From Bradyrhizobium sp. MOS003 (GTDB taxonomy: Bacteria; Pseudomonadota; Alphaproteobacteria; Rhizobiales; Xanthobacteraceae), in the NCBI RefSeq assembly GCF_003020125.1, contig NZ_PYFW01000002.1, positions 611,501 through 675,500 on the forward strand: 64,000 nt of DNA, written 5' to 3'. The notes beneath the pieces were generated by a model. That model ran no database searches and was not told the DNA's origin. It was given only the letters and a program-made list of their open reading frames with translations. Shown here piece after piece: positions 54,215 to 62,576 of this stretch (its first letter is position 1; every line of letters starts with the position of its first letter). The position numbers and the translations under genes are program-made.

Positions 54215-56179
54215 ATGTTCAAACTCAAGTCGATTGCCGCCCGCCTGATTCTCGCGATCGCCCTCACCGTGGCAGTGGCATGCGCCATCGTCTCCGGCTT
54301 CTCGATCAGCCAGCAACGGGCGCTGACCCGGATGGCGCTCGATCAGCAGCTCAAGCTGCAATATGAGAGCGTGATCGCGGCGATCGACTATGAGGGACGC
54401 TCGGCACTGGCGGTCTCCGCCGTGATCGCGGCGCTGCCGCCGGTCGGCGACGCCATCGCCAAGGGCGACCGCGACAGCCTGGCCGCGCTGCTCGGCGAGG
54501 CCAACAAATCGCTGAAGGCGCAGGGTATCCCGCTCATCACCTTCCAGGTTCCGCCTGCCGTGGCGTTCTACCGCGTGCACGCTCCCAAAGTGTTCGGCGA
54601 TGACGTCTCGGCGCGCCGCGAGACCGTGGTCGAGGCGATGAAGGGCGGCCGGCAGATCGTCGGCGTCGAGCCGGGCCGTGAAGCGCTCGGTATCTTCGGC
54701 ATGACGCCGATCGTGCGCGACGGCAAGAGCATCGCCAACGTCGATATCGGCGCCGCCTTCGGCAAGGAGTTCGTCGACCGTGCCAAGAAACGCTTTGGCA
54801 TCGACCTCGCGGTCTACTCGCTCGACGGCAAGAACCTGAACAAGCTGTCTTCGACGTTCGGCAGCACGGTCGTCACCACGATGGACCAATTGAAGAGCGC
54901 GATCGACGGTTCGGCGGTCCGGCACGAGGCCGAGCTCGACGGTCATCCGGTCGAGGTCTATGCCGGGCCGATCAAGAACTATGCGGGAGCGCCGGTCGGC
55001 GTGATCGAGATCATCAAGGACACGACCGAGTACGAGGCCGCGTTCGCCACGGCCGAGCGCAATTTGATCCTCGGCACGGTTGCCATCCTCGCCGTCGCGA
55101 TCGTGCTGGCGCTGCTGCTCGGGCGCGGCCTGTCGCGGCCGCTCACCGCGATCACCGCGGTCATGAACCGACTGTCGAGCGGCGATACCAGTGTCACCAT
55201 TCCCGGCAGCGAGCGCCCGGACGAACTCGGCACCATGGCCAAGGCGGTGGACGTGTTCCGCCGCAACATGCTCGAAGCAGGCACCATGCGCGAGGCGCAG
55301 GAGGCCGACAAGGCCAAGGCAGAGATCGAGAAGCAGGCTCTGCAGCGCCAGATGGCCGACCGCTTCGAAGCCGACGTCAAGGGCGTGGTGGCTGCCGTGG
55401 CCAGGGCGACCGAGGGCATGCAGAGCGTCGCCGGCGACATCACCAGCAGCGTCAACGGCACTTCGCAGCGGGCCTCCGCCGCAGCGACGGCCTCAGAGGA
55501 GGCCTCGACCAGCGTCAATGCGGTCGCAGCGGCGACCGAAGAGCTGGCATCGTCGGTCAGCGAGATCGGCCGCCAGGTCACCCATTCCAGCAAGGTCGCG
55601 AGCGATGCCGTGGGCAAGGCCGCGGAGACGACCGAGATGGTCACGAGCCTTGCCACCGCCGCCGAGCGCATCGGCGACGTGCTGCGTCTGATCAGCGAGA
55701 TCGCGAGCCAGACCAATCTGCTTGCGCTCAACGCCACGATCGAGGCGGCGCGCGCGGGCGAAGCAGGCCGTGGCTTTGCCGTGGTCGCCTCCGAGGTGAA
55801 GGGGCTGGCGAGCCAGACCGCGAAGGCGACCGACGAGATCGCGAGCCAGGTCACCGCGATCCAGGCCGCCACCGGCAATTGCGTCACCGCGATTTCCGGG
55901 ATCAGCGACACCATCCGCGAGATCAGCGGCATCGCTACCACGATCGCCGCCGCGGTCGAAGAGCAGGGCTCCGCGACGCGCGAGATCGCGCGCAGCGTGC
56001 AGCAGGCCTCGGCGGGCACGACGGACGTCTCGGCCAATGTCGCCGTCGCCAGCCAGGCCGCGGATCAATCGCGGGCGCTGGCAGGCAATGTCATGGCGGC
56101 CTCCGGCGAACTCGGGCAGCACGCCTCGGCGCTGATGCGAAGCGTGGATACGTTCCTGGCGGGGCTCCGGGCGGCGTAG
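54215..56179 (+). CDS. Methyl-accepting chemotaxis protein with Cache-type sensor
   Basis: 654 residues from the ATG at 54215. TM1 at about 8-30, a periplasmic Cache-like domain (about 35-285; VGVEPGREALGIFGMTPIVRDGKSIANVDIG is typical), TM2 near 290-312 (LGTVAILAVAIVLALLLG), then HAMP. The signalling domain has the conserved hairpin tip ISEIASQTNLLALNATIEAARAGEAGRGFAVVASEVK, in standard order, then SxxxxE-type methylation helices. It senses an extracellular ligand and controls CheA. No che genes are nearby, as is common for orphan receptors. No C-terminal CheR-binding pentapeptide. Confidence 0.95.
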   Translation: MFKLKSIAARLILAIALTVAVACAIVSGFSISQQRALTRMALDQQLKLQYESVIAAIDYEGRSALAVSAVIAALPPVGDAIAKGDRDSLAALLGEANKSLKAQGIPLITFQVPPAVAFYRVHAPKVFGDDVSARRETVVEAMKGGRQIVGVEPGREALGIFGMTPIVRDGKSIANVDIGAAFGKEFVDRAKKRFGIDLAVYSLDGKNLNKLSSTFGSTVVTTMDQLKSAIDGSAVRHEAELDGHPVEVYAGPIKNYAGAPVGVIEIIKDTTEYEAAFATAERNLILGTVAILAVAIVLALLLGRGLSRPLTAITAVMNRLSSGDTSVTIPGSERPDELGTMAKAVDVFRRNMLEAGTMREAQEADKAKAEIEKQALQRQMADRFEADVKGVVAAVARATEGMQSVAGDITSSVNGTSQRASAAATASEEASTSVNAVAAATEELASSVSEIGRQVTHSSKVASDAVGKAAETTEMVTSLATAAERIGDVLRLISEIASQTNLLALNATIEAARAGEAGRGFAVVASEVKGLASQTAKATDEIASQVTAIQAATGNCVTAISGISDTIREISGIATTIAAAVEEQGSATREIARSVQQASAGTTDVSANVAVASQAADQSRALAGNVMAASGELGQHASALMRSVDTFLAGLRAA

Positions 56180-56218
56180 GGTGATTTGATTTAGAAGGTT
56201 GAGCCCCAGACTCGGTTT

Positions 56219-56344
56219 ACCTCTCCCGCTTCCGGGAGAGGTCGGCGCGAAGCGCCGGGTGAGGGTTCTATCCTCTTGGGGGTTCTCGATTGTGGAGATA
56301 ACCCTCTCCCCAACCCTCTCCCGCAAGCGGGCGAGGGAGCGCAC
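56219..56344. repeat. Palindromic intergenic repeat, family B, copy 2
   Basis: The same ordered blocks as 21322-21466: CTCTCCCGCTTCCGGGAGAG, GGTCGGCGCG...CGCCGGGTGAGGGTTCTATCCTCT, and CCCTCTCCC with CTCTCCCGCAAGCGGGCGAG. This copy is about 20 bp shorter because the middle GATGCGAAGCATC hairpin of copy 1 is missing. It lies between the convergent chemoreceptor and GGDEF/EAL genes. Confidence 0.85.
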
Positions 56345-56367
56345 TGTCCTTGCGGCTCAGCCGGCGC

Positions 56368-58584
56368 TCACGCCACCAGCGCAGCGTCTTCTTCCTCGCC
56401 GTCGATCCCGCGCTGCGCCGCCAGCAGGCTCATGATCTCGGCATTGGGCCGGGCCTTGCTGAACAGGAAACCCTGGCCTTCGTCGCAGCCCTCGGTGCGC
56501 AGGCAGCTGAGCTCGGCCTCGGTCTCGACGCCTTCGGCGGTGATGGTGACGCCGAGGCCTTTGCCGAGGCTGACGATGGAGCGGATGATCGCCTGGGCCT
56601 CGCGGTTGGCGCCGAGATCGCGCACGAAGGACTGGTCGATCTTGATCTTGTCGAACGGAAAACTGCGCAAATAGCTGAGGCTGGAATAGCCGGTGCCGAA
56701 ATCGTCCATCGAGATGCGCACCCCGAGCGCGCGCAAGGCGTGCAGCGTCGCCAGCACCTGCGCGCTCTTCTCCAGCAGCAGCGTCTCGGTGATCTCGAGC
56801 TCGAGCCGCCGCGGCGGCAGGCCGGAATGTCTCAAAGCGTCCGTCACGATCGAGAGCAGGTTGCCGCTGCGGAACTGCAGCGGCGACAGATTGACCGCGA
56901 CGCGCACGTCGTCCGGCCAGGCGGCGGCGTCGAGGCAGGCCCGGCGCAGCATCAACCCGCCGAGCGGATTGATCAGGCCGGTGTCCTCGGCGACCGGAAT
57001 GAACTCGGCCGGCGAGACCATGCCGCGCTCGGCATGCGGCCAGCGCACCAGCGCCTCGAAGCCGGTGATGCGGCCGCTCTGAAGGTCGATCAGCGGCTGG
57101 TAGTAGGGACGAAGCACGTCGTTCTGGATCGCGTCGCGCAGCTCGACCTCGATCTTGCGGCGGCTCTGCGCCTTGGCGTCGAGCGCGGCCTCGAAGAAGG
57201 CGAAGGTGCCGCGCGCGTCCAGCTTGGCGCGCGACAGCGCCATGTCGGCGCTCTTGAGCAGCTTTTCGGAATCATCGCCGTCGCCCGGCGCCATCGCGAT
57301 GCCGATCGAGGCGCCGATCACCACGGAATGGCCGTCAAGCAGATAGGGATCGGCGATCGCCGCAAGCAGACGTTTGGCCAGCATCACCGCGTCCTCGGGA
57401 CGCGCCAGGCCGCTCTGCACGATCGCGAACTCGTCGGAGTTGAGCCGCGCCAGCGCGTCTTCCTCGCGCAAGGTCGAGCGCAGCCGCTTGGCAACGCCGC
57501 GCAGCAGCTTGTCGCCGACCGCATGCCCGAGCGTGTCGTTGACCGACTTGAAACTGTCGAGCCCCAGCATCAGCAGCGCGACCTTCTCGGGGCTGCGCCG
57601 TGTGTGCAGCAGCATCTCGTCGACCTGCTGGCGCAGCAGGCTGCGGTTGGGCAGGCCGGTCAGGGTGTCGTGCTGAGCCATGAAGGCGAGCCGCGCCTCG
57701 GCGCGCTTGCGTTCGGTGATGTCCATCAGCGCCAGCAGCACCGCCGGCCGCTCGGCATAGGTCAATTCGCGGGAATAGATCGCAAGGTCGATCAGCCCGC
57801 CGTCGGCCTTGACATGCTTCCAGGTACGGCCGGCCTGCTCCTCGCAAGTCGGGTCCGCCATCCAGGGCGGTTCACTCTCGAAGGCCTGCAGGGAGCGGAT
57901 CGTCAACCGCTCGAACTCGGCGCGGGTGTAGCCGTAATGCGCGACCGCGGCGTCGTTGACGCCGAGGATGCGCTCGTCGTCCAGCGCGCAGACGATCATG
58001 GGAACGGGATTGCCGTCGAACAGCAGGCGGAACGAGGCCTCGCGCTGCTTCAGTTCGGTGATGTCGACGCGCAGGCCGACCACGCCGCCATCGTCCGTCA
58101 GTCGCTCGTCGATCAGGATGACGCGGCCGTCCGACAGCTTCTGCTCGTGGCGGGCGCCGGGCTGATAGAGCCTCTGCAGGCGGTCGGCGATCCACTCGTC
58201 CTCGTGGCCGATGGCCTCGGGATAGTCGCCGCGGGTAACGCCGACGCGGAGCGTGTCTTCGAGACGCGCACCTTCCTCGAACAGATCGGCGGTCTTGCTG
58301 TAGATCTCGGCGTATTTCTTGTTCCAGAGGACGTAGCGGCCTTCCGCGTCGAGAAACACGATGCCCTGCGGCAGGATGTCGATGGCTTGGCGCAGCCGCT
58401 CATGGGATTTGCGCGCGTCCGCGATCGCAGCCTCCGCCTCGGCGCGGCTGCGCAGGACTTCCTCGCGTTCCGAAAGGGCGCGCGGGACGCGCGCGAAGCG
58501 CGGCTTGCGCGGCGGCTGGCCAGCCCGGGCAAGCACGCTTTGCTTTCGTCTTCCTGCTTTTCGAGACCCCAAACCCAACTTCAC
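56368..58584 (-). CDS. PAS-PAS-GGDEF-EAL protein with degenerate GGDEF motif
   Basis: 738 residues from a GTG at 58584, the first start after an in-frame stop; the site is weak. Two PAS domains (about 60-175, LPQGIVFLDAEGRYVLWNKKY; about 180-305, FDGNPVPMIVCALDDERILGVNDAA), then GGDEF (about 315-470) and EAL (about 485-725). The cyclase signature reads NSDEF instead of GGDEF, so synthesis of c-di-GMP is unlikely. The EAL domain keeps FEALVRW, NLSPLQF, ELEITET, DDFGTGYSSLSYL and KIDQSFV, so phosphodiesterase activity is likely. There are no membrane helices, so it is cytosolic. Convergent with the chemoreceptor. Confidence 0.93.
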   Translation of the reverse strand: MKLGLGSRKAGRRKQSVLARAGQPPRKPRFARVPRALSEREEVLRSRAEAEAAIADARKSHERLRQAIDILPQGIVFLDAEGRYVLWNKKYAEIYSKTADLFEEGARLEDTLRVGVTRGDYPEAIGHEDEWIADRLQRLYQPGARHEQKLSDGRVILIDERLTDDGGVVGLRVDITELKQREASFRLLFDGNPVPMIVCALDDERILGVNDAAVAHYGYTRAEFERLTIRSLQAFESEPPWMADPTCEEQAGRTWKHVKADGGLIDLAIYSRELTYAERPAVLLALMDITERKRAEARLAFMAQHDTLTGLPNRSLLRQQVDEMLLHTRRSPEKVALLMLGLDSFKSVNDTLGHAVGDKLLRGVAKRLRSTLREEDALARLNSDEFAIVQSGLARPEDAVMLAKRLLAAIADPYLLDGHSVVIGASIGIAMAPGDGDDSEKLLKSADMALSRAKLDARGTFAFFEAALDAKAQSRRKIEVELRDAIQNDVLRPYYQPLIDLQSGRITGFEALVRWPHAERGMVSPAEFIPVAEDTGLINPLGGLMLRRACLDAAAWPDDVRVAVNLSPLQFRSGNLLSIVTDALRHSGLPPRRLELEITETLLLEKSAQVLATLHALRALGVRISMDDFGTGYSSLSYLRSFPFDKIKIDQSFVRDLGANREAQAIIRSIVSLGKGLGVTITAEGVETEAELSCLRTEGCDEGQGFLFSKARPNAEIMSLLAAQRGIDGEEEDAALVA

Positions 58585-59080
58585 TCGTCCCAGTCACGCC
58601 CAACGGCGCAAGCTTTGGGGCAAGTGTCTGAAAGAAAAGTAATCTTGGGTGGCCGCGCCAGCCGAGGCGCCGCCTTGCGAGCATCGAGAACCCGGCGCGC
58701 GTGCCTGTTTACGAGGCGCAAGCAAGCCTTTTGGCGCATCAAAGCCGCGGCGTCGTCGCAATCGTCGAGCGAGATGATGCAAAAACGCCCGCTCTCCATG
58801 AATCAATTCCGCGCGCGGGTCCGATTGCATACGAGATGGAAACGAACCCGGCTCCGCGCACGAATTTTGGTCAATGCAGGATACGGTTATCGCACCGTTA
58901 AGAATACGGCTGGCCCCGTGAAAGAATCACGATTTTTGGACGACCTTGTTGAATACGGGGATCGTCATGCCAGGCGCGCCTTCGCGCCGGGGCAACGGCC
59001 GTCAAGACGCCGTGAGGTCGTCTGCCGCAGCACAGCCCGATTCTTAACCCCGACGCCGTGTTGGGCTATAAGGGCTGCGC
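58585..59080. other. 496-bp spacer before mepA
   Basis: Short frames here (up to 78 codons on either strand) have no ribosome site or family resemblance and are rejected. The left part should hold the promoter of the GGDEF/EAL gene. The region 58800-58960 is relatively AT-rich. The right end carries the probable mepA promoter at 59044-59072. No large palindrome is present, unusual for spacers of this size here. Confidence 0.5.
59044..59072 (+). promoter_or_regulatory. Probable mepA promoter, close to the start codon
   Basis: TTAACC (59044-59049, 4 of 6), a 17-bp spacer and TATAAG (59067-59072, 5 of 6). The -10 box ends 8 bp before the mepA ATG, so transcripts would begin at or next to the start codon (leaderless). 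The alternative is that AAGGG at 59070-59074 is a Shine-Dalgarno site fed by a promoter further upstream. Confidence 0.45.
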
Positions 59081-60028
59081 ATGAGTCTCCGCCGCCTCAC
59101 CCCTCTCCTCCTCGTCATGACGCTCCTGGCCGCCGCCGGCGGCGCGCTGGCCCAGGACAAGGGCAGCGTCAACCCGAAGCCGCTGCCGCCGCTCGCCAAT
59201 TCCAATGACCCAGACGTCGCCGCCAAGGAGCTGTTCGCCCGCAAGCTGCTGCCGTCGAAGGGGGCGACGCAAGTCATCGGTTCCTACACCAGGGGCTGCA
59301 TCGCCGGTGCGGATCAGATGCCGGTCAACGGCGACCATTGGCAGGTGATGCGGCTGTCGCGCAATCGCAGCTATGGCCACCCCGACATGATCGCGCTGAT
59401 CAAGCGGCTCGCGGCCAGGGCGCACAAGGACGCGGGATGGCCCGGCATCCTGGTCGGCGACATCGCCCAACCGCGCGGCGGCCCGGCGCTGTCGGGCCAT
59501 GCCAGCCACCAGATCGGTCTCGATGCCGACATCTGGCTGACGCCGTCGCCGGACCGCCGCCTCTCGCGCGAGGAGCGCGAGGACATGTCGGCGGTGATGA
59601 TGGTGCGCCAAGACCGACTCGACGTCGATCCGAAGGTGTTCACCCCGAGCCACGTCCTGGTGCTGCGCGACGCGGCGCGGGAGCCGGCGGTGCAGCGCAT
59701 CTTCGTCAACGCCGCGATCAAGAAGGCGCTGTGCCGCGAAGCCAAGGGCGACCGCGCCTGGCTGTCGAAGATCCGCCCCTGGTGGGGCCACGACTACCAC
59801 TTCCACATCCGCATGCGCTGCCCCGCAGGGGCCGGCGAATGCGAGGGCCAGCCGTCACAGGCCGAGGACGAAGGCTGCAAGCCCGCCGATCTCGCCTATT
59901 GGTTCTCCGACGCCGTGCTGCACCCCAAGCCACCGCCGGAGCCGCCGAAACCGAAGCCACCGATGACGCTGGCGCAGATGCCGGCGGCCTGCAAGGCGGT
60001 GCTGCATGCGGCGGATGCGAAGCCGTAG
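59081..60028 (+). CDS. mepA: Penicillin-insensitive murein endopeptidase
   Basis: 315 residues with signal peptide (LLLVMTLLAAAGGALAQ, cleavage near 25). Zinc-ligand motifs of the MepA/LAS peptidase family: SGHASHQIGLDADIWLTP and the C-terminal WWGHDYHFHIRMRCP. It cleaves D-Ala-meso-DAP crosslinks in peptidoglycan in the periplasm. The C-terminal tail is Pro/Lys-rich (PKPPPEPPKPKPP), probably an unstructured extension. Followed by modA in the same direction, but with its own promoter between. Confidence 0.95.
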   Translation: MSLRRLTPLLLVMTLLAAAGGALAQDKGSVNPKPLPPLANSNDPDVAAKELFARKLLPSKGATQVIGSYTRGCIAGADQMPVNGDHWQVMRLSRNRSYGHPDMIALIKRLAARAHKDAGWPGILVGDIAQPRGGPALSGHASHQIGLDADIWLTPSPDRRLSREEREDMSAVMMVRQDRLDVDPKVFTPSHVLVLRDAAREPAVQRIFVNAAIKKALCREAKGDRAWLSKIRPWWGHDYHFHIRMRCPAGAGECEGQPSQAEDEGCKPADLAYWFSDAVLHPKPPPEPPKPKPPMTLAQMPAACKAVLHAADAKP

Positions 60029-60096
60029 GGTATGTGGCCCGCGCTGACGGCCCACCCAGTGTGATTGAGCCGCGCTTTTAGGATGACGACCCAGGT

Positions 60097-60124
60097 TTGA
60101 CCTCGGGCGCCAGCCTGCTATCTT
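60097..60124 (+). promoter_or_regulatory. Probable modABC promoter
   Basis: TTGACC (60097-60102, 5 of 6), a 16-bp spacer and TATCTT (60119-60124, 4 of 6) predict a start about 130 nt upstream of the modA ATG. No clear ModE palindrome or Moco-riboswitch signature was found in the leader. Confidence 0.5.
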
Positions 60125-60260
60125 CGCGATTGCGATATCCCTGCCGGCCGTAAGCCGCAGCCGGGCCCCGTGGACAGCGCTTCCACCCGTCGCGACCTGA
60201 CCCACCAACGCCAGACCTGTGTGTGCAACTTGCGCGCGCGGACTCGCACGGAGCGCTCAC

Positions 60261-61046
60261 ATGCTACGTATTTCAGGATTTTTCACCGCCCTCGTGATGC
60301 TCGCAAGCGCGAGCCTCGCGCCGGCCGCCGCCGAGGACAAGACCATCACCGTGTTCGCCGCGGCCTCGATGAAGAACGCGCTCGACGAGATCGACGCCGC
60401 CTACACCGCCAAGACCGGTGTCAAGTTCTCGGTCAGCTATGCCGCCAGTTCGGTCCTCGCCAAACAGATCGAGCAGGGCGCGCCGGCCGACGTGTTCGTC
60501 TCCGCCGACACCGACTGGATGGACTACGCGATCTCCAGGAAGACCATCAACGAGGCTTCCAAAGTCAATCTGCTCGGCAACAGCATCGTGCTGATCGCGC
60601 CGAAGGATTCCAGGATCGACAACGTCACCATCGCGCAAGGTTTCGACCTGGCCAAACTCGCCGGCGACGGCAGGATCGCGACCGGGGACGTCAAGTCGGT
60701 GCCGGTGGGCAAATACGCCAAAGCGGCGCTTACGAGCCTCGGGGCATGGCAGGCCGCCGAGCCGAAATTCGCCATGGCCGAGAGCGTGCGTGCGGCCCTG
60801 ACGCTGGTGGCGCGCGGCGAGGCCAATCTCGGCATCGTCTATTCCACCGACGCCAAGGTCGAGCCCGGCGTCAAGATCGTCGGCACATTCCCGGCGGAGT
60901 CGCATCCTGCAATCATCTACCCGGTTGCCGCGACTACGATTGCGAAGGACGGGACCAGCGGCTATCTCGCCTTCCTGCGCTCCTCCGCCGCCAAGACCAT
61001 CTTCGAAAAATACGGCTTCAAGTTCCTGGTCAGCCCGACAATCTGA
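60261..61046 (+). CDS. modA: Molybdate ABC transporter substrate-binding protein
   Basis: 261 residues from the ATG at 60261. Signal peptide (LRISGFFTALVMLASASLAPAAA) then TITVFAAASMKNALDEI, where the AAS motif contacts the oxyanion, QIEQGAPADVFVSADTDWMD and GEANLGIVYSTDAKV, all ModA signatures. It captures molybdate or tungstate in the periplasm for ModBC. modB follows at 13 bp. It supplies molybdenum for nitrate reductase, nitrogenase and molybdopterin enzymes. Confidence 0.96.
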   Translation: MLRISGFFTALVMLASASLAPAAAEDKTITVFAAASMKNALDEIDAAYTAKTGVKFSVSYAASSVLAKQIEQGAPADVFVSADTDWMDYAISRKTINEASKVNLLGNSIVLIAPKDSRIDNVTIAQGFDLAKLAGDGRIATGDVKSVPVGKYAKAALTSLGAWQAAEPKFAMAESVRAALTLVARGEANLGIVYSTDAKVEPGVKIVGTFPAESHPAIIYPVAATTIAKDGTSGYLAFLRSSAAKTIFEKYGFKFLVSPTI

Positions 61047-61059
61047 TATTCACCACGTG

Positions 61060-61755
61060 ATGTCGGACATCTCTCCCGCCGAATGGACCGCGATCCTGCT
61101 CTCGCTCAGGGTCGCGATCATCGCAACGCTGGTGGCGACGCCATTCGGCATCGCGCTGGCGTGGCTGCTGGCGCGGCGCGATTTCTGGGGCAAGTCGATG
61201 CTCGACGCCATCGTGCATCTGCCGCTGGTGCTGCCGCCGGTCGTCACCGGCTATCTGCTCCTGCTGACGTTCGGCCGCCGCGGCCTCGTCGGCGGCTTCC
61301 TCGCCGACCATCTCGGCATCGTGTTCTCGTTTCGCTGGACCGGCGCGGCGCTGGCCTGCGGCGTGATGTCGTTCCCGTTGCTGGTGCGGCCGATGCGGCT
61401 GTCGATCGAGGCGATCGACCGCCGGCTCGAGCAGGCCGCCGAGACGCTCGGCGCCGCACCCTGGAAGGTGTTCTTCACGGTGACGCTGCCGCTGGCGCTG
61501 CCCGGCGTGCTCGCCGGCATGGTGCTCGGCTTTGCCAAGGCGATCGGCGAGTTCGGCGCGACCATCACCTTCGTCTCCAATATTCCCGGCGAGACCCAGA
61601 CGATTTCCTCGGCGATCTATTCGCTGATCCAGACGCCGGATGGCGACGCCGCGGCCGGCCGGCTCGTGATCGTCTCGATCGTGCTGGCGCTCGGCGCCCT
61701 GATCGCCGCCGAATGGTTCGCCCGCCGCGCGACGCAGCGCCTGCACGGGAATTGA
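61060..61755 (+). CDS. modB: Molybdate ABC transporter permease
   Basis: 231 residues from the ATG at 61060. Five to six helices (ILLSLRVAIIATLVATPFGIALAWLLA; AIVHLPLVLPPVVTGYLLLL) and the EAA loop that docks on ModC: EQAAETLGAAPWKVFFTVTLPLALPGV. It forms the inner-membrane channel as a dimer. No good Shine-Dalgarno site precedes it, so coupling to modA translation is likely. modC starts 2 bp after its stop. Confidence 0.96.
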   Translation: MSDISPAEWTAILLSLRVAIIATLVATPFGIALAWLLARRDFWGKSMLDAIVHLPLVLPPVVTGYLLLLTFGRRGLVGGFLADHLGIVFSFRWTGAALACGVMSFPLLVRPMRLSIEAIDRRLEQAAETLGAAPWKVFFTVTLPLALPGVLAGMVLGFAKAIGEFGATITFVSNIPGETQTISSAIYSLIQTPDGDAAAGRLVIVSIVLALGALIAAEWFARRATQRLHGN

Positions 61756-61757
61756 CC

Positions 61758-62420
61758 ATGCTGCGCGTCGACGTCGAGAAGCAACTCGGTGAATTCTCGC
61801 TTCAGGCATCCTTCACCGGCGAAGGCCGCGTCATCGGCCTGTTCGGCGCTTCCGGCGCCGGCAAGACGTCGCTGGTCAACATGATCGCGGGGCTGCTGCG
61901 GCCCGACCGCGGCACCATCGTGCTCGACGGCGAAACCGTCGACGACACCGCGGCCGGGATTCATGTCCCGGCCTGGCGCCGCCGCATCGGTTACGTGTTC
62001 CAGGACGCGCGGCTATTCCCGCATCTCAACGTCGCGCAGAATCTCGACTATGGACGAAAGATGAACCGCCTGGCGCCGGATCCGGCGCAGCACGCACGCG
62101 TCATCGACCTGCTCGATATCGGCACCCTGCTCGACCGCCGCCCCGGAAAGCTCTCCGGCGGCGAGCGCCAGCGCGTCGCGCTCGGACGCGCGCTGCTGGC
62201 AAAGCCGCGGCTGCTGTTGCTCGACGAGCCGCTCGGCGCGCTCGACGAGGGCCGCAAGCTCGAGATCCTGCCCTATTTGGTGCGGCTGCGCGACGAGGCC
62301 AATGTCCCCATGGTCTATGTCAGCCACGATGCCGCCGAGCTGCGCCAGCTCGCGACGCAGATCGTGATGCTGAAGCAGGGGCGGGTGACGAGTCTTGGCG
62401 GGGTGAGGCTGCTGGCGTAG
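61758..62420 (+). CDS. modC: Molybdate ABC transporter ATPase, short form without MOP/TOBE domain
   Basis: 220 residues; E. coli ModC has about 350. The ATPase domain is complete: Walker A GASGAGKTS near 31-39, Q loop YVFQDARLFPHL, signature LSGGERQRVALGRALL, Walker B LLLLDEPLGALDEG, and switch His in MVYVSHDAAELRQLA. The protein ends at GRVTSLGGVRLLA, just where the C-terminal molybdate-binding MOP domain would begin. The stop is followed after 3 nt by a 33-bp-arm palindrome, with no continuation of MOP-like sequence in any frame that I can see. Transport should work, but MOP-based feedback by molybdate should be absent. Confidence 0.93.
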   Translation: MLRVDVEKQLGEFSLQASFTGEGRVIGLFGASGAGKTSLVNMIAGLLRPDRGTIVLDGETVDDTAAGIHVPAWRRRIGYVFQDARLFPHLNVAQNLDYGRKMNRLAPDPAQHARVIDLLDIGTLLDRRPGKLSGGERQRVALGRALLAKPRLLLLDEPLGALDEGRKLEILPYLVRLRDEANVPMVYVSHDAAELRQLATQIVMLKQGRVTSLGGVRLLA

Positions 62421-62423
62421 AGC

Positions 62424-62511
62424 CGTAGCCCGGATGGAGCGGAGCGTAATCCGGGGCTCTCGCGCGCAGAAACGGCGGCCCCGGATTACGCTCCGCTCCG
62501 TCCGGGCTACG
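62424..62511. repeat. Long palindrome after modC, family F
   Basis: Arms of 33 bp (62424-62456 and 62479-62511) starting CGTAGCCCGGATGGAGCGGA are complementary at 32 positions; the odd pair is a T-G wobble in RNA. The loop is 22 bp. It begins 3 nt after the modC stop and lies 66 bp from the gntR stop, so it covers the convergent junction. It could end or stabilise the modABC mRNA. No T-run follows. Confidence 0.9.
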
Positions 62512-62576
62512 AATTGCCGCATGAAAGAGCGACTATCGCGCCCCCCGTCGCTGCGCTCGCAACGACGGTGGAGGGT

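Noticed and set aside
58701-58901. 66-codon frame in the spacer before mepA
   Set aside because: No ribosome site and no recognisable protein character; other frames in the same spacer are equally long.
56350-59208. 952-codon plus-strand frame opposite the GGDEF/EAL gene and running into mepA
   Set aside because: Spans a spacer and two unrelated genes; the minus-strand gene has unmistakable PAS-GGDEF-EAL motifs and mepA is in another frame.
60029-60260. Moco riboswitch or ModE site before modA
   Set aside because: Neither the conserved riboswitch core nor a ModE-type inverted repeat could be found; only a sigma70-like promoter is visible.
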